From an uncultured Oscillospiraceae bacterium (lineage in GTDB: Bacteria; Bacillota; Clostridia; Oscillospirales; Oscillospiraceae), in the NCBI GenBank assembly GCA_934659415.1, contig CAKUHW010000023.1, positions 1 to 9,702 on the forward strand: a stretch of 9,702 nucleotides of DNA, given 5' to 3'. Position numbers and translations under genes: made by a program. Each line of letters starts with the position of its first letter. The stretch's first letter is position 1. Positions 5,614 to 9,702 of this stretch are shown here, piece by piece. The notes beneath the pieces are model-generated. The model had not been told where the DNA came from. It saw nothing but the letters and a program-made list of their open reading frames with translations, and searched no databases.

Positions 5614-5675
5614 AGTTGGATACCGAGGCCCCTGCGGGGCCTGACGCGCGCGCGGGCGCGCCAAGCCAACTTTTT
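5613..5675 (+). terminator. GC-rich stem structure ending in a T-tract
   Basis: Outer arms AAGTTGG (5613-5619) and CCAACTT (5666-5672) enclose an inner perfect hairpin AGGCCCC (5626-5632), loop TGC, GGGGCCT (5636-5642), and a GC-alternating stretch with GGCGCGCC (5655-5662). The 3' arm runs into TTTTT (5671-5675). It resembles a branched terminator, but no gene is known to end here; it directly abuts the hexamer array. Confidence 0.45.
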
Positions 5676-5890
5676 GAGCAATATTTTTTGATCTCCTCGC
5701 GTTTTTGGCGCTAAGGCGTGGTATCCTGAAGACACACGGGCAGGGCGCAGAGAGGCCGGGCCGCCGGAACTGAGGGATCACGCTTCCGCCGGGAGGCCGC
5801 CGAAGAACCCCGTCTGTGCTCCGCTGACAGCCCCGGCGCCGGGGGAGAGGGCCGGGCAGCGGGGAGTCCGGAGGCGTTTTCGGATATTTT

Positions 5891-5918
5891 GTGAACAAAG
5901 ATGAGGTTCTTTGTTAAC
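5891..5918. promoter_or_regulatory. Inverted repeat AACAAAG-N8-CTTTGTT upstream of CIRCE
   Basis: AACAAAG (5894-5900) and CTTTGTT (5909-5915) are perfect 7-bp arms with an 8-base loop, extending to ten with one mismatch (5891-5918). It ends one base before the CIRCE operator. It could be a second operator or an upstream hairpin; there is no match I can name. Confidence 0.35.
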
Positions 5919-5919
5919 G

Positions 5920-5946
5920 TTAGCACTCTCCTCTTGACAGTGCTAA
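5920..5946 (+). promoter_or_regulatory. CIRCE operator (HrcA binding site)
   Basis: TTAGCACTC (5920-5928), nine bases, CAGTGCTAA (5938-5946). The consensus is TTAGCACTC-N9-GAGTGCTAA, so 17 of 18 arm positions match, the one difference being C for G at 5938. HrcA is the heat-shock repressor of Firmicutes and binds CIRCE. The operator covers the -35 hexamer of the hsp20 promoter, the expected place for repression. The single mismatch also creates the perfect TTGACA. Confidence 0.93.
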
Positions 5947-5961
5947 TTTTCGTGCTATGAT
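5934..5961 (+). promoter_or_regulatory. sigma-A promoter of hsp20 (extended -10)
   Basis: TTGACA (5934-5939), 16 bases, TATGAT (5956-5961), with TG one base before the -10 (TGcTATGAT). The start is predicted near 5968, where the transcript opens with a hairpin GTTCC (5968-5972) / GGAAC (5989-5993), extended inside by GGG/CCC. This gives a leader of about 110 bases. Control is HrcA/CIRCE repression of a vegetative promoter, not an alternative sigma factor. Confidence 0.88.
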
Positions 5962-6029
5962 GAAGACGTTCCAGGGGAGAGAGACCCGGGAACAGAATTT
6001 GAACCCATTTGTGACGGTAACAAAAGCAA

Positions 6030-6051
6030 GCCGTCCGGGGAGCCGGACGGC
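6030..6051 (+). promoter_or_regulatory. Leader hairpin before the hsp20 ribosome binding site
   Basis: GCCGTCCGG (6030-6038), loop GGAG, CCGGACGGC (6043-6051): 9 perfect GC-rich base pairs, 12 bases before the Shine-Dalgarno GGAGG (6064-6068). The stem does not include the real Shine-Dalgarno, so it is not an obvious RNA thermometer; the loop itself looks like a Shine-Dalgarno core. Confidence 0.65.
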
Positions 6052-6077
6052 GGAAGATCGAATGGAGGTTATGACTT

Positions 6078-6515
6078 ATGTTGCCCAGCATTTTTAACGA
6101 GAACCTGTTTGACGATTTCTTCAACGATGCATTCCTTGCCCCCCGCGGCCGCGACCCGCTGTACGGCAGGCACGCCAAGAACCTGATGAAGACCGACGTG
6201 CGGGAGACCGACTCCACCTACGAGCTGGATGTGGATCTGCCCGGCTTCAAGAAGGACGAGGTCAGTCTGGAGCTGAAGGACGGCTGCCTGACCATCAGCG
6301 CCGCCAAGGGCCTGGACCGGGACGAGACCGACAAGGCCGGCCGGTATATCCGCCAGGAGCGGTACGCCGGTGCCTGCAGCCGCAGCTTCTATGTGGGCGA
6401 GGGCGTGGAGGCCGGCGAGGTGTCCGCCCGGTTTGAGGACGGTATCCTGAAGGTGTCCATCCCCAAGGTGGAGCAGCGTGAGCTGCCCCGCACCACCACC
6501 ATCGCCATCGAGTAA
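6078..6515 (+). CDS. hsp20: Hsp20 / alpha-crystallin family small heat-shock protein
   Basis: This 145-residue protein is an ATP-independent cytoplasmic chaperone that forms oligomers and holds unfolding proteins until Hsp70/Hsp100 systems act. The short N-terminal arm is MLPSIFNENLFDDFFNDAF. The alpha-crystallin domain spans about residues 37-131 (KTDVRETDSTYELDVDLPGF; FEDGILKVSIPK at 119-130, the conserved G-x-L region). The C-terminal tail has the I-x-I anchor as IAI at 142-144, used for oligomer assembly. The ATG at 6078 has GGAGG at 6064-6068 nine bases upstream; an overlapping ATG at 6071 is too close to the Shine-Dalgarno and stops after eight codons. Length is normal for the family. 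The CIRCE promoter upstream indicates HrcA control, and the next gene follows after 50 bp. Confidence 0.96.
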   Translation: MLPSIFNENLFDDFFNDAFLAPRGRDPLYGRHAKNLMKTDVRETDSTYELDVDLPGFKKDEVSLELKDGCLTISAAKGLDRDETDKAGRYIRQERYAGACSRSFYVGEGVEAGEVSARFEDGILKVSIPKVEQRELPRTTTIAIE

Positions 6516-6565
6516 ACACTGCCGGAGGCCCCGGCAGACAGAGACAGAAGAAGGGAACGATCGGT

Positions 6566-7099
6566 ATGAACAAAACTGCAACGCGGGTGCTGTGGGTCCT
6601 GGCCGGTGCGGCGCTCATCGTGATGGGCGTGGTGTGCATCGCCGACCCGGACTCCGCCCTGAGCGGCCTGTCCCTCCTGCTGGGCCTGGCCATGCTCTTC
6701 TCCGGCCTGGTGGATATCGTGATCTTCGCCACGGCCAGCAATGTGATGTACGGCTCCGGCTGGTTTTTGCTGGACGGCATCCTCACCGTGATCCTGGCGG
6801 TGTTCATTCTGGCCAACCGGCTCTTCACCGCCATGACCCTGCCCTATATCCTGGGGATGTGGCTGGTGTTCTCCGGTATCAGCCGGTTTGTGAACTCCTT
6901 TGACCTGCGCCGCTTCGGCGTGCGGGGCTGGGGCTGGTTCACGGCCCTGGGCATCGTGCTTACGGCGGCGGGCTTCGTGTCCATGATGGAGCCTCTGGCG
7001 GGGGCCGTGGCCCTGGCCTGGATCGTGGGGCTGCTGCTCATCCTCCAGGGGGTGGGCTCCATCCTGTGGGCCTGCTTTACCGGCCGGTTCTGGCGGTAA
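6566..7099 (+). CDS. HdeD-like DUF308 integral membrane protein
   Basis: The 177-residue protein is almost entirely membrane: hydrophobic helices at about 7-25, 33-55, 65-83, 89-110, 122-140 and 143-168, six in all, with a basic C-terminal end (TGRFWR). The spacing and motifs (helix pairs with ADPDSALSGLSLLLGLAMLFSGL and a central FILANR) match the DUF308/HdeD family. In Escherichia coli HdeD is an acid-resistance membrane protein; the mechanism is not settled. AAGGGA (6551-6556) lies nine bases before the ATG. The gene begins 50 bp after hsp20 with no terminator or promoter visible between them, and a terminator follows, so the two are likely one heat-shock-controlled transcript. Function in this organism is inferred from family and context only. 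Confidence 0.85.
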   Translation: MNKTATRVLWVLAGAALIVMGVVCIADPDSALSGLSLLLGLAMLFSGLVDIVIFATASNVMYGSGWFLLDGILTVILAVFILANRLFTAMTLPYILGMWLVFSGISRFVNSFDLRRFGVRGWGWFTALGIVLTAAGFVSMMEPLAGAVALAWIVGLLLILQGVGSILWACFTGRFWR

Positions 7100-7145
7100 A
7101 AAGCAGCGTTGTGAACAGGCGAGGCGTGACAAACAGGACAGGCGG

Positions 7146-7180
7146 ACGGGGGCCCTTGCGGTTCCCGCCCGTTTTTCTTT
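7146..7180 (+). terminator. Terminator of the hsp20 operon
   Basis: ACGGGGG (7146-7152) pairs with CCCGCCCGT (7164-7172) with one bulged G, followed by TTTTTCTTT (7172-7180). It lies 46 bases after the HdeD-like stop codon and is oriented for the plus strand. Confidence 0.7.
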
Positions 7181-7181
7181 A

Positions 7182-7231
7182 ATGAAAAATCCGAACCCGT
7201 TCCCGATTGGGAATAAGTTCGGATTTTTCAT
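7182..7231. terminator. Bidirectional terminator between the hsp20 operon and tRNA-Val
   Basis: Perfect 15-bp arms, ATGAAAAATCCGAAC (7182-7196) and GTTCGGATTTTTCAT (7217-7231), with an inner stem TTCCC (7200-7204) / GGGAA (7209-7213). The A5 and T5 tracts in the arms make it effective in both directions. On the minus strand it starts four bases after the tRNA CCA end, so it is the natural terminator of that tRNA gene. Confidence 0.88.
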
Positions 7232-7234
7232 GTA

Positions 7235-7311
7235 TGGTGGACGGTACAGGACTCGAACCTGTGACCCCCTGCACGTCAAGCAGGTGCTCATACCAGCTGA
7301 GCTAACCGTCC
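7235..7311 (-). tRNA. tRNA-Val, anticodon GAC
   Basis: The 77-base minus-strand sequence folds as a complete cloverleaf: acceptor GGACGGT with ACCGTCC, D arm GCTC/GAGC, anticodon stem CCTGC/GCAGG around loop TTGACGT (anticodon GAC, reading GUC and GUU), a five-base variable region, T stem ACAGG/CCTGT around TTCGAGT, discriminator A and an encoded CCA (7235-7237). No intron or odd base was seen. It is a single-gene unit with its own promoter and terminator. Confidence 0.97.
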
Positions 7312-7326
7312 GTCACAGCGAAAACT

Positions 7327-7355
7327 ATTATATCGGCTGCGGGGAAGAATGTCAA
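7327..7355 (-). promoter_or_regulatory. Consensus sigma-A promoter of tRNA-Val
   Basis: On the minus strand TTGACA (7350-7355), exactly 17 bases, TATAAT (7327-7332): a perfect consensus promoter, as expected for a stable RNA. Transcription should start near 7320, about nine bases before the mature tRNA. Confidence 0.92.
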
Positions 7356-7583
7356 GAGCTTTCTTTCAAACTTGCGCAGAAAATGGCGGGGGAGGGGGGC
7401 AGTTGACAATGTGTCACAGAAAATGGTGTCAAGTTGACAAAGTGGGGCAGGGGAGCGGCGGGACGGACCGCGGCGGATACCGGCATTTTCACAAAGGGCG
7501 GATTTGCCCGGTATCAGGCTGGTTTTCGGATAATATCCCAAGGAAATCTGGAGCGACAGAAAATGTGTTGGGCATTGTGCCGG
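7356..7583. promoter_or_regulatory. Regulatory region with repeated CAGAAAATG and TTGACA boxes
   Basis: No gene is supported here. CAGAAAATG occurs three times (7377-7385, 7417-7425, 7557-7565). GTTGACAA occurs at 7402-7409, 7433-7440 and, as the -35 of the binding-protein promoter, 7583-7590. TGTCAA-G-TTGACA (7427-7439) is a perfect inverted repeat, and TTGACA-N3-TGTCA (7403-7416) is nearly one. Further structures are GATACCGG (7476-7483) with CCGGTATC (7508-7515), and GGATA-A-TATCC (7528-7538). CAGAAAATG resembles one half of the CodY box of Firmicutes, but the other half is absent. This is a plausible amino-acid-responsive control region; the binding protein is not identified. Confidence 0.45.
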
Positions 7584-7612
7584 TTGACAACATAACAGTT
7601 CGGTAATATAAT
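7584..7612 (+). promoter_or_regulatory. Consensus sigma-A promoter of the substrate-binding protein gene
   Basis: TTGACA (7584-7589), 17 bases, TATAAT (7607-7612), both perfect. The start is near 7619, giving a leader of about 65 bases with a hairpin whose outer arms are CAGCAG (7627-7632) and CTGCTG (7650-7655), then the Shine-Dalgarno AGGAGG (7671-7676). A promoter this strong predicts abundant expression unless repressed, as is usual for binding proteins. Confidence 0.92.
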
Positions 7613-7684
7613 TGTCAGCAATCTTACAGCAGATGGGTAAAGCAAATACCTGCTGCGGGAGGAACCGAAAAGGAGGATATGACA

Positions 7685-8872
7685 ATGAAAAAGAGAAGAA
7701 TCGCGGCAATGCTGATGGCGGGCGCCATGGCGCTGTCTGTTCTGGCCGGCTGCTCCGGCGATAAGAAGCCCAGCGGGGGAGATGCCTCCGCCTCCGCCAT
7801 CAAGGTTGCCCTGATCGGCAACACCACCGGCGACTATGCCCAGTACGGCATCCCCGTGATCAACGGCGCCAAGCTGTATATCGACCAGCTGAACGCCGCC
7901 GGCGGCATCAACGGCAAGCAGGTGGAGATACTGGAATATGACGACAAGGGCGACGGCCTGGAGGCCGTGAACGCCTTCAACCTGGCCAAGGAGAAGGGAG
8001 CCACCGCCGTGATCGGCTCCGTGCTCACCGGCGCCACCCTGACCCTGGCCGACGCCACCTATGAGATCGGCATGCCCCAGATCACCGCCTCCGCCACCGC
8101 CGCGGGGGTCACCGTGATGGAGGACGGCACCGTGCGCTCCAACGTGTTCCGCGCCTGCTTTATCGACCCCTTCCAGGGGGAGAAGATGGCCCAGTACGCC
8201 GCCGAGAAGCTGGGGGCCAAGACGGCCGCCATCCTCTATGAGAGCGGCAGCGACTACTCCGAGGGTCTGAAGGACGCCTTCGCGGCCAAGGCCGCCGAGC
8301 TGGGCATCACTGTAGTGGCCACCGAGGCCTTCGCCTCCGGCGACAAGGACTTCAACGCCCAGATGACCAAAATCGCGGGGCAGGACCCCGACGTGGTGTT
8401 CATGCCCGTCTACTACGGTGAGGCCGGCCTGGCCATCACCCAGGGCCGTCAGGCCGGCATGACCGCCACCGTGCTGGGCGGCGACGGCTTCGGCGGCATC
8501 AAGGACTACGCCACCGCCGCCGACCTGGAGGGCACCGTCTACTGCTCCGGCTACGCCCCCGGCACCGAGTCCGTGGCCCAGTTCGAGAAGGACTATGAGG
8601 CCGCCTACGGCGTCAAGGTCCCCAACATGTTTGCCCCCCTGGCCTATGACGCCGCCATGCTGATGTGCACCGCTATCAAGGCCGCCGAGGACAAGGGCCT
8701 GACCGCCGGCAGCGATGAGTACATGGCCGCCGTGGTGGAGGCCATGGCCACCTCCGACGGCGTGAAGGGCATCACCGGCTCCTACAGCTTCGACGGGAGT
8801 AACAACCCCATCAAGGACGTGGCCATCATCGAGGTCAAGGACGGCGAAGAAGTCTTCACCGAAATGTTCTGA
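7685..8872 (+). CDS. LIV-type ABC transporter substrate-binding lipoprotein (branched-chain amino acid type)
   Basis: This 395-residue lipoprotein belongs to the LivJ/LivK (periplasmic-binding-protein type I, Peripla_BP_6) family; it captures a ligand outside the membrane and delivers it to the LivHMGF importer. Residues 1-23 are a lipoprotein signal, MKKRR, a hydrophobic stretch, then the lipobox LAGC with C23 the lipidated residue. A short Ser/Gly/Asp-rich linker follows. The mature fold begins IKVALIGNTTGDYAQYG, with NGAKLYIDQLNAAGGINGKQ and FQGEKMAQYAAEKLG typical of the family. The ATG at 7685 is preferred to 7679 because AGGAGG (7671-7676) is eight bases from the former and only two from the latter. 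Likely ligand is leucine, isoleucine or valine, but family members also bind other amino acids and amides. livH follows after a terminator and separate promoter. Confidence 0.93.
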   Translation: MKKRRIAAMLMAGAMALSVLAGCSGDKKPSGGDASASAIKVALIGNTTGDYAQYGIPVINGAKLYIDQLNAAGGINGKQVEILEYDDKGDGLEAVNAFNLAKEKGATAVIGSVLTGATLTLADATYEIGMPQITASATAAGVTVMEDGTVRSNVFRACFIDPFQGEKMAQYAAEKLGAKTAAILYESGSDYSEGLKDAFAAKAAELGITVVATEAFASGDKDFNAQMTKIAGQDPDVVFMPVYYGEAGLAITQGRQAGMTATVLGGDGFGGIKDYATAADLEGTVYCSGYAPGTESVAQFEKDYEAAYGVKVPNMFAPLAYDAAMLMCTAIKAAEDKGLTAGSDEYMAAVVEAMATSDGVKGITGSYSFDGSNNPIKDVAIIEVKDGEEVFTEMF

Positions 8873-8904
8873 TCCGGCCGCTCCAACAGTTTAAGACGGA
8901 CCCG

Positions 8905-8943
8905 TGCGGGGGGCGCGACAACGCGCTCCCCGCAGGATTTTTT
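8905..8943 (+). terminator. Strong terminator after the substrate-binding protein gene
   Basis: TGCGGGGGGCGCG (8905-8917), loop ACAA, CGCGCTCCCCGCA (8922-8934): 13 pairs including one G-U, then six T's (8938-8943). It should end most transcripts here, allowing binding protein to be made in excess over the permease. A palindrome GCCCATGGGC followed by TTTT (8981-8994) might back it up. Confidence 0.9.
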
Positions 8944-9026
8944 CGGCAGGCTGCCCCCCTCCGGCCCCGCGGCGCGCCCTGCCCATGGGCTTTTCGCCGG
9001 AATTGACGCGGATGGGGCGGGAGCGG

Positions 9027-9055
9027 TTGAAGTTAACGCTTTGCTGTGATATACT
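9027..9055 (+). promoter_or_regulatory. Promoter of livH (extended -10)
   Basis: TTGAAG (9027-9032), 17 bases, TATACT (9050-9055), with TG one base before the -10 (TGaTATACT). The start is near 9062, leaving a leader of about 50 bases. It restarts transcription after the terminator at 8905-8943. Confidence 0.75.
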
Positions 9056-9111
9056 GCTGAAGTATCGGCGGCCCGTACCGCGAGGGAAATACAGAGAGGA
9101 TGTGACGAGGT

Positions 9112-9702
9112 ATGTCCGATGTTCTGAGCCAGGTGGTCAACGCCCTGCAGCTCGGCTCCATCTATGCCCTGGTCGCCCTGGGATACAGCATGGTATACGG
9201 TATCATCCTGCTGCTGAACTTTGCCCATGGCGACATTATCATGGTGGGCGCGTATATGACCTATTACGCCATGACCACCTTTCACCTGCACCCGGTGCTC
9301 TCCGTGGTGCTGGCCATCGTGGTGAGCACGCTGCTGGGCGTGATCATCGAGAAGGTGGCCTACACGCCCCTGCGCTCGGCCCCCCGGTTGTCCCTGCTCA
9401 TCACGGCCATCGGCATCTCCTTCCTGCTGGAGAACGGGGCCCAGATGATCTTCGGGGCGGACACCAAGAGCATGGTCCAGACCCCTCTCATCTCCGGCAG
9501 CATCAGCATCGGCGGGGCCAACATCACCCTGGCCGCCCTGCTGACCATCGTGGTGTCGGTCATCGCCATGGTCCTGCTGACCTTCCTGGTACAGAAAACC
9601 AAGCTGGGCAAGGCCATGCGGGCCGTGTCGGAGGACATGGGGGCGGCCCAGCTCATGGGCATCTCCCTGAACAAGACCATCTCCTTCACCTTTGCCGTGG
9701 GC
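9112..9702 (+). CDS. livH: LivH, branched-chain amino acid ABC transporter permease (N-terminal part, cut by the window edge)
   Basis: LivH is one of two membrane permeases of the LIV importer, pairing with LivM and driven by ATPases LivG and LivF. The 197 codons seen begin MSDVLSQVVNALQLGSIYAL, then LVALGYSMVYGIILLLNFAHGDI, the hallmark N-terminal region of LivH. Hydrophobic helices lie at about residues 9-33, 38-55, 60-80, 98-115, 130-155 and beyond. Near the end, LGKAMRAVSEDMGAAQLMGI (about 170-189) is the cytoplasmic loop that docks the ATPase. The ATG at 9112 is the first in-frame start after a TGA at 9103-9105. The Shine-Dalgarno is imperfect: GAGAGGA (9094-9100) is 11 bases away, whereas GAGG (9107-9110) is too close. 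The frame is open to the window end; about a third of the protein is missing. livM, livG and livF are expected downstream. Confidence 0.95.
   Translation, partial: MSDVLSQVVNALQLGSIYALVALGYSMVYGIILLLNFAHGDIIMVGAYMTYYAMTTFHLHPVLSVVLAIVVSTLLGVIIEKVAYTPLRSAPRLSLLITAIGISFLLENGAQMIFGADTKSMVQTPLISGSISIGGANITLAALLTIVVSVIAMVLLTFLVQKTKLGKAMRAVSEDMGAAQLMGISLNKTISFTFAVG

Larger units (their letters stand above)
5284..6077. other. Long structured intergenic region between divergent WYL and hsp20 genes
   Basis: These 794 bases hold no gene I can support. In order there are the WYL promoter (5318-5346), a 73-bp inverted structure (5372-5444), a small palindrome CCGTGtgCACGG (5470-5481), the hexamer array (5517-5613), a GC-rich stem structure (5613-5675), a GC-rich stretch of about 220 bp without a ribosome binding site and open frame pair (5676-5892), and the heat-shock promoter with leader (5891-6077). 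Open frames crossing the area read through low-complexity DNA and lack start signals. Confidence 0.7.

Noticed and set aside
5613..5675. Rho-independent terminator of the WYL or hsp20 gene
   Set aside because: Both of those genes are transcribed away from this place, so it cannot end either transcript.
5042..5735. Minus-strand frames translating the hexamer array into Phe-Gly/Leu-Gly repeats
   Set aside because: A six-base unit keeps any frame open and gives dipeptide repeats automatically; the frames have no start signals and run into the WYL gene out of frame.
6071..6097. Eight-codon open frame overlapping the hsp20 start, a possible leader peptide
   Set aside because: Its ATG is two bases from the Shine-Dalgarno, too close for initiation, and nothing in the codons suggests attenuation.
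7235..7311. tRNA-Val as an integration site for a mobile element
   Set aside because: No integrase gene and no second copy of the tRNA 3' end were found in the window.
7679..7684. ATG two codons upstream for the substrate-binding protein
   Set aside because: Only two bases separate it from AGGAGG; the ATG at 7685 has the ideal eight-base spacing and begins MKKRR, a normal lipoprotein signal.

Overview
The window looks like chromosomal DNA from a GC-rich, low-oxygen Firmicute of the class Clostridia, most likely the gut Oscillospiraceae group (Flavonifractor, Pseudoflavonifractor, Oscillibacter or relatives). The grounds are GC-rich codon use, strong GGAGG-type ribosome binding sites, near-consensus sigma-A promoters with extended -10 elements, a CIRCE operator, a clostridial-type Fe-S/FMN/FAD ene-reductase, and a tRNA gene with encoded CCA. 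The genus is an inference and was not tested. Most of the content is ordinary housekeeping and transport. The unusual parts lie between genes.

Layout. Positions 1-1792 (minus strand): the start of uvrB, then radC, then a TetR-family regulator; uvrB and radC have recognisable promoters of their own. Positions 1793-1995: a divergent control region with candidate operators. Positions 1996-3951 (plus): a 651-residue Fe-S flavoenzyme of the Old Yellow Enzyme / 2,4-dienoyl-CoA reductase type. Positions 3952-4296: a hairpin-rich, MITE-like non-coding stretch between convergent genes. Positions 4297-5283 (minus): a WYL-domain regulator. Positions 5284-6077: a long divergent intergenic region holding a 73-bp inverted structure, a telomere-like WWACCN hexamer array, a GC-rich stem structure, and the heat-shock promoter with its CIRCE operator. 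Positions 6078-7099 (plus): a two-gene stress unit, Hsp20 then an HdeD-like membrane protein. Positions 7145-7355: terminators, tRNA-Val(GAC) on the minus strand and its consensus promoter. Positions 7356-9702 (plus): a regulatory region with repeated boxes, a LIV-type lipoprotein substrate-binding protein, a strong terminator, and the start of livH with its own promoter.

How the genes work together. UvrB and RadC are DNA-maintenance functions. The TetR regulator and the ene-reductase form a typical divergent regulator/target pair, which suggests an enzyme induced by a small unsaturated substrate. Hsp20 and the HdeD-like protein appear to be co-transcribed from one CIRCE/HrcA-controlled promoter. 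The substrate-binding protein and LivH begin a branched-chain amino acid type ABC importer whose other subunits lie past the window end. Several leaders (radC, ene-reductase, hsp20, binding protein) carry a hairpin before the Shine-Dalgarno sequence. I found no CRISPR array, phage gene, transposase gene or defence system, and nothing here is clearly a new multi-gene system. The best candidates for something undescribed are the hexamer array with its flanking structures and the hairpin-rich element at 4028-4296.
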